Both the position numbers and the translations under genes were made by a program. A DNA stretch of 64,000 nt from Actinokineospora baliensis (GTDB lineage: Bacteria; Actinomycetota; Actinomycetes; Mycobacteriales; Pseudonocardiaceae). The stretch covers positions 4,080,001 to 4,144,000 of the forward strand of contig NZ_JAFBCK010000001.1 in the NCBI RefSeq assembly GCF_016907695.1, written 5' to 3'. Below are positions 36,811 to 46,135 of this stretch, piece after piece (the first letter of the stretch is position 1; each line of letters begins with the position of its first letter). Below the pieces are notes generated by a model. It was given only the letters and a program-made list of their open reading frames with translations, made no database searches and was not told where the DNA came from.

Positions 36811-37911
36811 GTGAGGATCACGCGGTCGGGAGCGGTCTCGCTCAACGAGCACACCGGGGCCCAACTGCGCCGGTTGTGTGCGGTTGTGGGCTTGGCCGAG
36901 CGCGCCGACGAGGTGGCCTCGGTGCTCGCCGACATCCTCGGCCCCTCCGGTGACCGGTCGCTGGCCGACCCGGTGCCGTGGCGCTCCGATGTGGCCGATG
37001 ACCACACCCCGGTCGAGTACTCCATCGCGTTCGAAGAGGACGGTTCGCACACGCTGCGGCTGCTGGTGGAAGCGGGCGCGCGCGAGCCGAGCCCCTCGGC
37101 CAACCTGCTCGCCGCACTGGCCGCGCTGGACCGGTTGGCGCAGCGCTACCCGTTGTCGTTGGACCGTTTCGCCGCGGTGCGCGAGCTGTTCCTGCCCGCC
37201 GAGCCGCGCGGGGTGTTCGCGCTCTGGTTCTCCGTCGTGGTCACGAAGGCGCGGGTCGCGGTCAAGGTCTACCTCAACCCGCAGGTGCACGGCCGCGCCG
37301 CGGCGCCCGGTCTGGTCGCCGCGGGCCTCGAGCGGCTCGGCCTGACCACCGCCTGGTCCGACCTCGGCGCGCACGCACCCCGGCCGGGGTCCACATTGGA
37401 CCGGTTCTCCTTCTTCGCGCTCGACCTCGACGACACCCCGCGGTCGCGGGTCAAGGTCTACCAGAGCCACTTCCGCGCCGGGCAGCGCGAACTGGGTGTG
37501 CTCGGCGCCGCGTGCCCGCTCACCGACGCCGACGTGCTGGCCCACTTCACCGCGACCATCGGCCGCCGCGACCGCTACGACGGGCGCCCGCTGGTGACCA
37601 GCCACATCTACCTCGCCGGCCACGAGCGGCCGCGCGGGTTCTCCGTCTACCTGCCGGTGCGCGACTACGTGCGCGACGACGTGGTGGCCCTCGCGCGGAC
37701 CAGGACCCTGTTGTCCGCGCACGGTTTCGACGCGACCGTCCTCGACGACGCGGTCGCCGCGGTGACCGGCAGGCCGCTCGCGGCCGGGGCCGGTCTGATC
37801 GCGCACGTGTCGCTGCGCATGGGCAGCCCGCGCCCGGGGGTGACCGTCTACCTCTCGGCCGAGGCGTACGCGGTGCCCGTGCCGTGCGTCGCGGCGGTCG
37901 GTGCCGCGTGA
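36811..37911 (+). CDS. Aromatic prenyltransferase (DMATS-type, indole/tryptophan)
   Basis: Encodes 366 aa. It resembles bacterial dimethylallyltryptophan-synthase-type ABBA prenyltransferases: PVEYSIAFEEDG near the N-terminus, ARVAVKVYLNPQVHG in the middle, RVKVYQSHFR, and the late strands TSHIYLAGHERPRGFSVYLPVRDYV and GVTVYLSAEAY, where alternating Lys/Arg and Tyr residues bind the diphosphate. It transfers a dimethylallyl group to an indole ring. The adjacent tryptophanase suggests indole or tryptophan as acceptor. The start is GTG 36811 with a weak GGGG site. Confidence 0.85.
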   Translation: MRITRSGAVSLNEHTGAQLRRLCAVVGLAERADEVASVLADILGPSGDRSLADPVPWRSDVADDHTPVEYSIAFEEDGSHTLRLLVEAGAREPSPSANLLAALAALDRLAQRYPLSLDRFAAVRELFLPAEPRGVFALWFSVVVTKARVAVKVYLNPQVHGRAAAPGLVAAGLERLGLTTAWSDLGAHAPRPGSTLDRFSFFALDLDDTPRSRVKVYQSHFRAGQRELGVLGAACPLTDADVLAHFTATIGRRDRYDGRPLVTSHIYLAGHERPRGFSVYLPVRDYVRDDVVALARTRTLLSAHGFDATVLDDAVAAVTGRPLAAGAGLIAHVSLRMGSPRPGVTVYLSAEAYAVPVPCVAAVGAA

Positions 37912-37959
37912 GCCGTCGGAAGCAGGGGAAACCGCCGAGGAAAAGGACGTAAACAACAG

Positions 37960-39330
37960 ATGCCGCTCATGGAGCCGTACCGGGTCAAGGTCGTCGAACC
38001 CATTCCTGTCCTCACCCGGTCCGAACGCGAAGCGGCAATGGCCAGAGCCGGGTACAACCCGTTCAACTTGCGGGCCGAGGAAATCACCATCGACTTGCTC
38101 AGCGATTCCGGGACCGGTGCGCTCTCGGCCGCGCAGCAGGCCGGTGGCGCGCTCGGTGACGAGACCTACGCGGGCGCGGCGTCCTGGTTCCGCTTCCGCG
38201 GCGTGGTCGACGACCTGACCGGTTACCCGCACATCTTCCCGGTGCACCAGGGCCGCGCGGGCGAGCGGATCCTGTTCGGCGCGCTGCTCGAGCCGGGCCA
38301 GTTGTGCGTGAGCAACACCCACTTCGACACGACCAGGGCCAACGTGCTGCTCGCGGGCGGCACCCCCGTCGACCTGCCCTGCGCCGCGGCCGCCGACCTC
38401 GACAGCGACCACCCGTTCAAGGGCGACATCGACCTCGACGCCCTGCGCGACGTCCTCGCCGGACCCGAGTCGGTCGGCGTGGTCGTCATGACCATCACCA
38501 ACAACGGGGGCGGCGGCCAGCCGGTCTCGATGGCGAACCTGACCGCGGTGCGGGACCTGTGCCGCGAGCACGGCGTGCCGTTCTTCCTCGACGCGGCCCG
38601 CTTCGCCGAGAACGCGTGGCTGGTCGTGCAGCGCGAACCGGGCTGGGCGGACAAGACCCCCGCCGAGGTGGCCCGGGCCGCTTTCGAGTTGGCCGACGGC
38701 GCGGTCGCGTCGCTGAAGAAGGACGCCATCGCCAACATCGGCGGTTTCCTCGCCCTGCGCGACCCGGGTTTGGCGGCCAAGTGCGAGCTGGTGCTGATCG
38801 CGACCGAGGGCTTCCGCACCTACGGCGGCCTCGCCGGGCGCGACCTGGAGATGCTGGCGCAGGGACTGCGCGAGGTCGTCGACCCGCGCTACCTCGCCTC
38901 CCGCGCCGCCGCGACCCGCTACCTGGGTGACCTCATCAAGGCCGCGGGCGTCTCGATCGTGGAACCGGCGGGCATCCACGCCCTCTACCTCAACGCGGGG
39001 CGGCTGCTCACCCACATCCCGCCCGCCCAGTACCCCGGGCACGCGCTGGCCACCGAGCTCTACCTGGCGGGCGGTATCCGCTGCGCCGAGCTGGGCACCC
39101 TCTACCTGGGGGAGGAGGACGAGAACGGGGTCCTCACCAAGGCCGCACCCTACGAACTGGTGCGCCTGGCCATCCCGCGCCGCGTCTACACCCAGAGCCA
39201 CCTGGAGTACGTGGCCGAGGTGGTGGGGGAGATCGCCAAGAGCCCGGAGTCCGTGCCCGGCTACCGGATGGTGTCCGCCCCGCCGCTGCTGCGCCACTTC
39301 AACTGCCGCGTGGAGCCGATCCGCTCTTAG
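37960..39330 (+). CDS. tnaA: Tryptophanase (tyrosine phenol-lyase family)
   Basis: Encodes 456 aa, the normal length. Features are NPFNLRAEEITIDLLSDSGTGALS at the N-terminus, GDETYAGAASWFRF, ITNNGGGGQPVSM, and the PLP lysine in ASLKKDAIANIGG near residue 254. The beta-eliminating lyase splits tryptophan to indole, pyruvate and ammonia. A tyrosine phenol-lyase specificity cannot be fully excluded, but the neighbour argues for tryptophan. The ribosome-binding stretch GAGGAAAAGGA precedes ATG 37960; ATG 37969 is an alternative. Together with the prenyltransferase it may yield dimethylallyl-indoles; related actinobacterial loci add a flavin monooxygenase, which is absent here. Confidence 0.93.
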   Translation: MPLMEPYRVKVVEPIPVLTRSEREAAMARAGYNPFNLRAEEITIDLLSDSGTGALSAAQQAGGALGDETYAGAASWFRFRGVVDDLTGYPHIFPVHQGRAGERILFGALLEPGQLCVSNTHFDTTRANVLLAGGTPVDLPCAAAADLDSDHPFKGDIDLDALRDVLAGPESVGVVVMTITNNGGGGQPVSMANLTAVRDLCREHGVPFFLDAARFAENAWLVVQREPGWADKTPAEVARAAFELADGAVASLKKDAIANIGGFLALRDPGLAAKCELVLIATEGFRTYGGLAGRDLEMLAQGLREVVDPRYLASRAAATRYLGDLIKAAGVSIVEPAGIHALYLNAGRLLTHIPPAQYPGHALATELYLAGGIRCAELGTLYLGEEDENGVLTKAAPYELVRLAIPRRVYTQSHLEYVAEVVGEIAKSPESVPGYRMVSAPPLLRHFNCRVEPIRS

Positions 39331-39363
39331 CCCTGGTCTCACACCGGCTCTGGGAGCTGATCG

Positions 39364-40311
39364 TCAGAGGCGTTCGACGCGGTCGGCCTGCGGGCCCCGG
39401 TCGCTCTGGCGCACCGCGTACCGGACCCGGTCACCCTTCTGCAGCGGCTCCGACCCCATGATCACGGACACGTGGGCGAAGAGGTCGTCGCCGCCCGCGT
39501 CCGGGGTGATGAACCCGAAGCCGCGGTCGGCGTCGTAGCGCGCGACGACGCCCTCGCCGCCTCGTGCGGGCACGTCCCGCGCGGCAGGCCCCGCTGCCGC
39601 GGCGGGTGCCGACCGCTTCGGCGCCGTCTGGGGCTCGGCGCCCCGGACCAGGTGCACGTCGCGGGCCTGCGGGCCCTTGTCCCCACTGGTCACCTCGTAG
39701 GCGACGCGGTCGCCCTCCGCGAGCCACGTCAGCCCTTCGACCAGGGCCCGGGCGTGGACGAAGATGTCCCCGGCGCCGGAGTCGGGGTTGATGAAGCCGA
39801 AGCCCTTGTCCTCGTCGTACCAGGCCACCGTGCCGTCGGCACCGTCCGCGGTACCGGCCGCAGCGGGTGCCCCCGCCCCTGCTCCCAGCGGGATCACGTA
39901 CCCGGCCTGCGGGCCGCGCTCGCCGTCGACGATCAGGAAGGCCACCCGCTGACCCTCGGTGACCACGCCGCCGGTCACGATGGCGGAGCTGTGCACGAAG
40001 ACGTCGACGCCGCCGCCGTCCGGCGACGCGAAGCCGTACCCCTTGCCCGGCTCGTACCAGTTGACGGTGCCGAGCAGGCCCACGGCGCTGCCGGTGGCCA
40101 CATCGGCGGTGACGCGAACGCGCAACGCCTGGGGCCCGCGGTCGTTCTCGCCGACCTCGAACACGACGGCCTGACCCTCGCGGAGCACCTTCCCGCCACC
40201 GTCCTCAACGATCTCGGAGGCGTGCACGAACACGTCCGGCGAGCCGTCCTCGGGCGCGAGGAAGCCGAAACCCCGTTCGACGTCGAACCAGCGGACGGTC
40301 CCTTGCGGCAT
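39364..40311 (-). CDS. Protein with four tandem cold-shock domains
   Basis: Encodes about 315 aa, more than four times the size of an ordinary CspA-type protein. Four cold-shock domains are visible, each with RNP1 and RNP2: [60 protein letters not shown] and [21 protein letters not shown] Pro/Ala linker (about 30 residues) separates domains three and four. Expected to bind single-stranded RNA or DNA, with avidity from multiple domains. ATG 40311 is chosen because domain 1 begins there; the longer upstream frame (to 40740) runs antisense to the next gene. Confidence 0.92.
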   Translation of the reverse strand: MPQGTVRWFDVERGFGFLAPEDGSPDVFVHASEIVEDGGGKVLREGQAVVFEVGENDRGPQALRVRVTADVATGSAVGLLGTVNWYEPGKGYGFASPDGGGVDVFVHSSAIVTGGVVTEGQRVAFLIVDGERGPQAGYVIPLGAGAGAPAAAGTADGADGTVAWYDEDKGFGFINPDSGAGDIFVHARALVEGLTWLAEGDRVAYEVTSGDKGPQARDVHLVRGAEPQTAPKRSAPAAAAGPAARDVPARGGEGVVARYDADRGFGFITPDAGGDDLFAHVSVIMGSEPLQKGDRVRYAVRQSDRGPQADRVERL

Positions 40312-40405
40312 CAAAGACTCCAGGTCGAGAGAGCGGGCACTGGCCCCCAGTCTCTCTGACAGGCTTCTTAGGGCACCCACAGGGTCCGCACCTACCCTGG
40401 CCGTC

Positions 40406-41053
40406 ATGACCCTGACGGCGACAACCAGACGAACCGGACCGCTGGTGGCGCTCGTGGGCCTGCTCGGTGGTGTCGTGCTGCTGCTGTCGTTGCACGTCCT
40501 GCCGCCGACCGACCAGATCAGCCCGGTGCGGCGGACGATCAGCGAGTACGCGCTGAGCACCAACAAGTGGGTGTTCGACGCGGCCGTCCTGCTGATCGCC
40601 GCCGCGTCCGCGGCCGGGTTCTTCCTGCTGTGGCGTCGGCGGGCGCACCTGCCGACCGCGGTGTTCGGCGCGATCTGGACGCTGAGCCTGCTGGCCGTGG
40701 TGGTGTTCACCAAGAACAACTGGGCGGTCGGACCCAGCACCGGCGGGATGGTCCACCGCTACGCCAGCGTCGCGGCGTTCCTGTCGCTGCCGTTGGCCGT
40801 CCTGGTCGCCGCGGGGTGGGTGTTCCCGCGCGAGCGGGCGTGGCGGTGGGCCGCGCGCGGGTTCGGGGTCGTGTCGCTGCTGTGGTTCGGCACGATCGTG
40901 GTCGGCGCGGTCAACATGCTCGCCGGTGGGCCGCCGTGGTGGCGGTTCGTGCCGCTGGGGCTGGTCGAGCGCGCGATCGCCGGGTTCGCCGTGGCGGGCC
41001 TGGTCGTGCTGCTGCTCGGCCTGCACCGCGCAGGCCGCCGCGGGGTCCACTGA
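40406..41053 (+). CDS. DUF998-family membrane protein
   Basis: Encodes 215 aa with six hydrophobic segments. The DUF998 signature [24 protein letters not shown] is present after the first helix, and [24 protein letters not shown] later. Function unknown. It is divergent from the multi-cold-shock gene, with 94 bp between starts. Confidence 0.82.
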   Translation: MTLTATTRRTGPLVALVGLLGGVVLLLSLHVLPPTDQISPVRRTISEYALSTNKWVFDAAVLLIAAASAAGFFLLWRRRAHLPTAVFGAIWTLSLLAVVVFTKNNWAVGPSTGGMVHRYASVAAFLSLPLAVLVAAGWVFPRERAWRWAARGFGVVSLLWFGTIVVGAVNMLAGGPPWWRFVPLGLVERAIAGFAVAGLVVLLLGLHRAGRRGVH

Positions 41054-41122
41054 TCCATCCCGCCCAAGGTCCCGGCCTGCTTGTGGTGTCACATCCGGCG
41101 TCCGGTTGGCGATACGGTCTGC

Positions 41123-41926
41123 GTGATCGATGTCTGTACCGATGAAGGCTGGTCACTCCCGACCGTGGGGACGTATCCCTTCGGTCGCCCCGCCCTCCGC
41201 CGGGCTCCCCGCCTGCCGGAGACCGACCGCGCCGCGGCGTTCGTCCTCGGCGTCTACCCGGGTGCGCTGCGCGTGCGCTGGCACCGCCCCGGGTGCCCAC
41301 CGATCCCGGCCTTGGCCGTGGACGACGAATCCCCGACCGACGCCGAACGGGCGCTGGACGCCTGGCGCGACACCGTGGGCTGGCGCCCCGAGTGGGGCTC
41401 GGTGGAACTCCCTGATCCCCCCGACGCCGCCCGGCTCGTCGTGAACGAGGTCCTGGCGCCCCTCGGCCTGGACCCCCGAGCCGTCTACGCCACCCACTGC
41501 GTCCCCAACTACTTCGTCAAGTCCGGCGACCGCCAAGCCAACGCCATCGCCGCCTACGACCGCTTCGCCAGCAAAGCGGGCCTGCCGCCCGCCGCACTGC
41601 ACCGCCGCCCCGAACGACGCGAACTGGTCCACCTAGCCCTCCGCCGAGAAGGCCGAAACCTCCTCCGACAACTGAAAGACGCCGACGCGCCCCTGGTCAT
41701 CACCCTCGGCCAAGAGGCAGCCGACGTGTTCGCAGGCCTCGCGGGAATGGACCGCGTCCCCTTCCGCCTGACCGGCAGCTACGGCTCCACCCACCCGGTT
41801 CCCCTCGGGGCCCGCGAACTCCACTGGATCCCCCTCATCCACCCCGCCACCCGCCGAGGAGCCGGCTGGCGCAACACCCACGCCCGATGGGCCTTGGAGC
41901 GAAGCCGCGTTTTGCCGAGCAGATGA
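41123..41926 (+). CDS. Uracil-DNA-glycosylase-fold protein
   Basis: Encodes about 267 aa. It shows the UDG-superfamily layout: FVLGVYPGALRVRW (first active-site loop), THCVPNYF, PLVITLGQEAADVF, and WIPLIHPATRRGAGWRNTHARWA with the C-terminal HP motif. The usual catalytic Asp/Asn of motif A (GQDPY) is not evident, so activity on uracil is uncertain. GTG 41123 is preferred because it lies after the promoter-like stretch. Its last 4 bp overlap the topoisomerase gene, which suggests a joint role in DNA repair. Confidence 0.65.
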   Translation: MIDVCTDEGWSLPTVGTYPFGRPALRRAPRLPETDRAAAFVLGVYPGALRVRWHRPGCPPIPALAVDDESPTDAERALDAWRDTVGWRPEWGSVELPDPPDAARLVVNEVLAPLGLDPRAVYATHCVPNYFVKSGDRQANAIAAYDRFASKAGLPPAALHRRPERRELVHLALRREGRNLLRQLKDADAPLVITLGQEAADVFAGLAGMDRVPFRLTGSYGSTHPVPLGARELHWIPLIHPATRRGAGWRNTHARWALERSRVLPSR

Positions 41927-42948
41927 CCGGGAACCTCCGCCACGTCAACTCGGCGGGAAGGGGTCTGGTGCGACTGCGGCGTAGTGACTGTGCATCTCCC
42001 GGGATCCGCCGCCGCAAGGTCGGGCGAGGGTTCTCCTATAGGTCCGACGACGGGAGCCCCGTCACCGAGGGCGAGAAGGACCGTATCCGGCAGTTGGCCA
42101 TACCTCCCGCTTGGCGGGAGGTATGGATCTGCCCCCAGCCCAACGGCCACATCCAGGCTGTGGGGCTCGATGACGCCGGGCGCAAGCAGTACCTCTACCA
42201 CGGCCAATGGCGTGAGGAGCGCGACGCGGAGAAGCACGAGCGCGTACTGGTGCTCGCCCAGCGCCTGCCGCGCGTGCGTGACCGGATCGAGCGCGACCTC
42301 TCCACGCCCGGGCTGACCCGTGACCGCGTCTTGGCGGGGGCCTTGCGCATCCTGGACCGGGGCGTCTTCCGCATCGGGGGCGAGGAGTACGCCGAGGAGA
42401 ACGACTCCCGCGGCGTCGCGACCCTCTTGCGCCGCCACGTGACCCAGGCCAAGGGCGAGCTGCACTTCGAGTTCCCCGCCAAGAGCGGGCAACACCGCGT
42501 CGCCACCATCCGCGACCCGCTGCTCGCCAAGCTCGTCGTTGCCCTCCGCAGGGGCCGCCGCGACGATGACCGCCTCTTCCACTACCGCGACAAGACGGGC
42601 GAAGGCGAGATCCGCGCCGACGACGTCAACGAGCGCTTCAAGGAGTTCGCGGGCGACGACTTCACCGTCAAGGACATGCGCACCTGGACGGCCACGGTTC
42701 TGGCCGCCACGGAGTTCGCCGCCTATGACGGTCCGCCGACCAAGCGGGCCGAAGCGGCCGTGATGCGCACGGTGGCCGAGCAGTTGGGCAACACGCCCGC
42801 CATGGCCCGAAAGTCCTATGTGGACCCCAGGGTGGTGGCGGCGTTCACCGAGGGGCGGACCATCCGGGCGGCGTTCAGCCGGATCGCGGGGGAGGAGCCA
42901 GTGCGCGAACCGCTGGAGCGGGCCGTGCTACGGCTGCTCCGGGCCTGA
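41923..42948 (+). CDS. DNA topoisomerase IB (viral/bacterial type)
   Basis: Encodes 341 aa. Features: AIPPAWREVWICPQPNGHIQAVGLDDAGRKQYLYH, RILDRGVFRIGGEEYAEEN, FPAKSGQHR, RRGRR near the catalytic Arg, KDMRTWTATVLAA, and NTPAMARKSYVDPRVV with the active Tyr at about 299. It relaxes supercoils by a 3'-phosphotyrosine intermediate. ATG 41923 overlaps the upstream stop (ATGA). The 3' end overlaps the convergent GH65 gene by 21 bp. Confidence 0.93.
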   Translation: MTGNLRHVNSAGRGLVRLRRSDCASPGIRRRKVGRGFSYRSDDGSPVTEGEKDRIRQLAIPPAWREVWICPQPNGHIQAVGLDDAGRKQYLYHGQWREERDAEKHERVLVLAQRLPRVRDRIERDLSTPGLTRDRVLAGALRILDRGVFRIGGEEYAEENDSRGVATLLRRHVTQAKGELHFEFPAKSGQHRVATIRDPLLAKLVVALRRGRRDDDRLFHYRDKTGEGEIRADDVNERFKEFAGDDFTVKDMRTWTATVLAATEFAAYDGPPTKRAEAAVMRTVAEQLGNTPAMARKSYVDPRVVAAFTEGRTIRAAFSRIAGEEPVREPLERAVLRLLRA

Positions 42949-45315
42949 GTCGGGGTGTGCGTCGCCCGCCTTCGTGCGGCGTCGAGGTGCGCGGCCCGCG
43001 GGGGTTTCCGGTGTCGGGAACTCCGGGGCGGCCGGGATCGGGAGGGTTACCTCGCCGTCGATGAGGATCTCGGTGCCGTGGTGGGCGGCGGGGATCGGTT
43101 CGCCGGAGATGAGCCGGTAGGTGGCCTCGGCCGCGGTGATCTCCACTTGGAGGCGGGTGCCGCGGAAGCACATCCGGAACGCGACCCGGTCCAGTGCCGA
43201 GGGCAGCCTGGGGGCGAACGTCAGCTTCCCGTCGTGGTCCCGCATTCCGCCCAGGCCCGCGACGACCGCCTGCCACGCCCCCGCCAACGACGCCATGTGC
43301 AGGCCGTTGGCCACGTTCTGGTGCAGGTCGTTGAGGTCTGTCAGTGCCGCCTCGGCCAGGTAGGCGTAGGCGAGGTCCAGGTGCCCGCACTCCGCGGCTA
43401 CCACGGCCTGCGTCCCCGCCGACAGCGAGGAGTCGCGGACCGTCCTGGCTTCGTAATACGCGAAGTCGCGCGCCTTCTGCTCCAGGTCGAAGGCGTCGCC
43501 GCGCAGGTGTAGGGCCAGGACCAGGTCCGCCTGCTTGACCACCTGTTTGCGGTAGAGCTCGAAGTACGGGTAGTTCAGCAGCAGCGGGTAGTGCTCCGCG
43601 GGCGTGCCCTCGAAGTCCCACTCCTCGTGCGCGGTGAACCCCTCGGCCTGTTCGTGCACCTGGAGCATGTCGTCGTAAGGAATGCGCATCCGCTCGGCGG
43701 CCAGTGCCCACTCCGCGGTCTCCTCTTCGGTGACCCCGAGGCGCTTGGCCACCTCCGGGTTGCGACCGCACGCGGCGATGGCTTCCCGCAGGTTCTTCTG
43801 CGCCATCAGGTTGGTGTAGACGTTGTTGTCCACCACCGCCGAGTACTCGTCCGGCCCGGTGATGCCGTCGATGCGGAACCCGTCGTGCGGGTCGTGGTGC
43901 CCCAGGGACCGCCACAGCCGCGCGGTCTCCACCAGCAGTTCGGTCCCCGCCGCCCGGTCGAACTCGGCGTCGAGGGTCGCCGCGTGGTAGCGGGCGACCG
44001 CGTCGGCGATGTCCGCGCTGACGTGGAACGCCGCCGTTCCCGCAGGCCAGTACGCCGAGCACTCCTTGCCGTTGATCGACCGCCACGGGAACGCCGCGCC
44101 CCGCTTGCCCAGCACCTGCGCCCGTTCCTGGGCCAGCGGCAGCGTCGAGTGCCGCCACCGCAGCGCGTCCCGCGCCGCCTCCGGCATCGTGTAGGTCAGC
44201 ACCGGCAGCACGAACGTCTCGGTGTCCCAGAACGCGTGCCCGTCGTAGCCGGGACCGGTGAGGCCCTTGCCCGGGATGGCCCGGCTCTCCCCGCGCGCGC
44301 CCGCCTGCAGGATGTGGAACAGCCCCAGCCGCAGCGCCTGGTGCAACTCGTCGTCGCCGTCGACCTCGACGTCGGCGGCCTCCCAGAAGTCGTCGAGGAA
44401 CTCCCGCTGCTCCGCGAGCAGCCCGTCCCAGCCGGTCTGCAGCGCCCCGGCCAGCGCCGCCTCGACCTGCGCGCGCAGCGCGGGCCCGGAGCGGCTGCTC
44501 GACCAGCCGTAGCCGACGTACTTGGTCAACCGCAACGCCTCGCCGACCGGGATGTCGGCCGCCACGGTCAGCCGCGCCAGGTCCTCCTCAGCGGAGATCT
44601 CGGTGCGCAGCCCCGGGGTGTCGGCCACCTCGTGGTCCATCCCGGCGGCGATCCGCAGCCCGGACTCCCTGGTCCGGTGCACCAGCACCGCGCGCAACCC
44701 CGTGCTGGCGTGCGCCTCGGCCGCCAAGGGCGACTTCAGCGCCAACGCCACCCGCGGGTCCCTGGTGCGGCTCTCGATCGGCTCGTTGGCCAACAGGTCC
44801 GACTGCACGACCAGCTGGGTCGGCCGCGACTCGCCGTCGGCCACCGGTTCGACCTCGTAGCGGATGGCCGCGACAGCGCGCTGGGTGAACGACACCAGCC
44901 GCTTGGTCCTGACCCGCACCGTGCGGCCGGTCGGCGACTCCCACAGCGTTTCCCTGGTCAGCACCCCGGTGCGGAAGTCGAGCGTGCGGTGGTGCTCCAG
45001 GGCCCGGCCGTAGCGCATGTCCAGCGGCTCGTCCTCGACCAGCAGGCGGATGATCTTGCCGTCGGTCACGTTCACGACGGTCTGGCCCGCCTCCGGGTAG
45101 CCGTACCCGGCCTCGGCGTAGGGCAGCGCGTGCTCTTCGTAGAACCCGTTGAGGTACGTGCCGGGCAGCCCGACCGGCTCACCCTCGTCCAGGCTGCCGC
45201 GCATCCCGATGTGCCCGTTGGACAGGGCGAACACCGACTCGGTGCGGTGCAGCTGGTCCACCGCGAGCCCGGACCACCGCAGCTCCCACGGCGCGACGTC
45301 GAACCCGCCGCTCAC
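42928..45315 (-). CDS. GH65 disaccharide phosphorylase
   Basis: Encodes 795 aa. Family GH65 features: N-terminal beta-sandwich (ESVFALSNGHIGMRGSLDEGEP), the FWDTETFVLPVLTY motif, KGAAFPW-type segment with YWPAGTAAFHVSADIADAV, and the general acid Glu in GITGPDEYSAVVDNN near residue 488. These enzymes use phosphate to cleave maltose, trehalose, kojibiose or similar disaccharides to glucose and beta-glucose-1-phosphate. The coupled beta-phosphoglucomutase supports phosphorolysis. The exact disaccharide is not decided. The GTG start overlaps the pgmB stop by 4 bp. Confidence 0.92.
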   Translation of the reverse strand: MSGGFDVAPWELRWSGLAVDQLHRTESVFALSNGHIGMRGSLDEGEPVGLPGTYLNGFYEEHALPYAEAGYGYPEAGQTVVNVTDGKIIRLLVEDEPLDMRYGRALEHHRTLDFRTGVLTRETLWESPTGRTVRVRTKRLVSFTQRAVAAIRYEVEPVADGESRPTQLVVQSDLLANEPIESRTRDPRVALALKSPLAAEAHASTGLRAVLVHRTRESGLRIAAGMDHEVADTPGLRTEISAEEDLARLTVAADIPVGEALRLTKYVGYGWSSSRSGPALRAQVEAALAGALQTGWDGLLAEQREFLDDFWEAADVEVDGDDELHQALRLGLFHILQAGARGESRAIPGKGLTGPGYDGHAFWDTETFVLPVLTYTMPEAARDALRWRHSTLPLAQERAQVLGKRGAAFPWRSINGKECSAYWPAGTAAFHVSADIADAVARYHAATLDAEFDRAAGTELLVETARLWRSLGHHDPHDGFRIDGITGPDEYSAVVDNNVYTNLMAQKNLREAIAACGRNPEVAKRLGVTEEETAEWALAAERMRIPYDDMLQVHEQAEGFTAHEEWDFEGTPAEHYPLLLNYPYFELYRKQVVKQADLVLALHLRGDAFDLEQKARDFAYYEARTVRDSSLSAGTQAVVAAECGHLDLAYAYLAEAALTDLNDLHQNVANGLHMASLAGAWQAVVAGLGGMRDHDGKLTFAPRLPSALDRVAFRMCFRGTRLQVEITAAEATYRLISGEPIPAAHHGTEILIDGEVTLPIPAAPEFPTPETPAGRAPRRRTKAGDAHPDSGPEQP

Positions 45316-46046
45316 TTCGCCCCGTCCAGCAGCTCCGCCAGGTCGTCGACCACGACGTCGGCGCCGTGCTCGCGCAGCTGGTCTGCCTGATCCGCCCGGT
45401 TGACCCCGACGACGTACCCGAACCCACCCGCCCGACCGGCCTCGACACCCGACAGCGCGTCCTCGAACACGGCGGCCTCCCCCGGGGACACGCCCAACGC
45501 GCGGGCTCCCGCGAGGAACGAATCCGGGGCGGGCTTCCCGCGCAACCTTTGGTCGACGATGGTGACCCCGTCGATCCGCGCCTCTATGAACGGGGTCAAG
45601 CCCGCAACCTCCAACACGTGCTCGCCATTGGCCGACGACGTCACGACCCCGATCCGCTTCCCGGCTGCGCGCGCGGCCTCCAAGTAGGCCACCGAACCCG
45701 GGTAGGGCTCGATCCCGCGCTCATCGATCAACCGCAGCAGCAGGTCGTTCTTGCGGTTGCCCACGCCGTTGATCGTCGCCAGGTCCGGTGCGTCGTCCGG
45801 CTCGCCTTCCGGCAACCGGATCGCCCGCGACGCCAGGAACGTCCGCACCCCGTCCGCCCGGGGCCGCCCGTCCACGTAGGCGTTGTAGTCGTGGTCGGTG
45901 AACGGTTCGCGCTCGCCCTCGGTCCAGGTGGCCAGGAAGCCGTCGAAGGTCTGCTTCCACGCGATCCGGTGCAGGGTCGCGGTGCTGGTGAGCACACCGT
46001 CGAGGTCGAACAAGCAAGCCGTGACACCCGCGGGCAGCCCGATCAT
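45312..46046 (-). CDS. pgmB: Beta-phosphoglucomutase (HAD superfamily)
   Basis: Encodes 244 aa. The nucleophile motif is FDLDGVLTSTATLHR (Asp14 and Asp16). VTSSANGEHVLEVAGL, GKPAPDSFLAGARALGV and FEDALSGVEAGRAGGFG complete the HAD core. It converts beta-glucose-1-phosphate from the adjacent GH65 phosphorylase to glucose-6-phosphate. ATG 46046 is used; a TTG two codons upstream is possible. Confidence 0.92.
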   Translation of the reverse strand: MIGLPAGVTACLFDLDGVLTSTATLHRIAWKQTFDGFLATWTEGEREPFTDHDYNAYVDGRPRADGVRTFLASRAIRLPEGEPDDAPDLATINGVGNRKNDLLLRLIDERGIEPYPGSVAYLEAARAAGKRIGVVTSSANGEHVLEVAGLTPFIEARIDGVTIVDQRLRGKPAPDSFLAGARALGVSPGEAAVFEDALSGVEAGRAGGFGYVVGVNRADQADQLREHGADVVVDDLAELLDGAK

Positions 46047-46135
46047 GCCCAAACGCTACCGGCGCCCGCCCGCCGCGGCAGGCCAACCGGGTGCTCGTTC
46101 TGCCGCGGTGCGCGCGCTGCTGGGAGAATGCCCCC

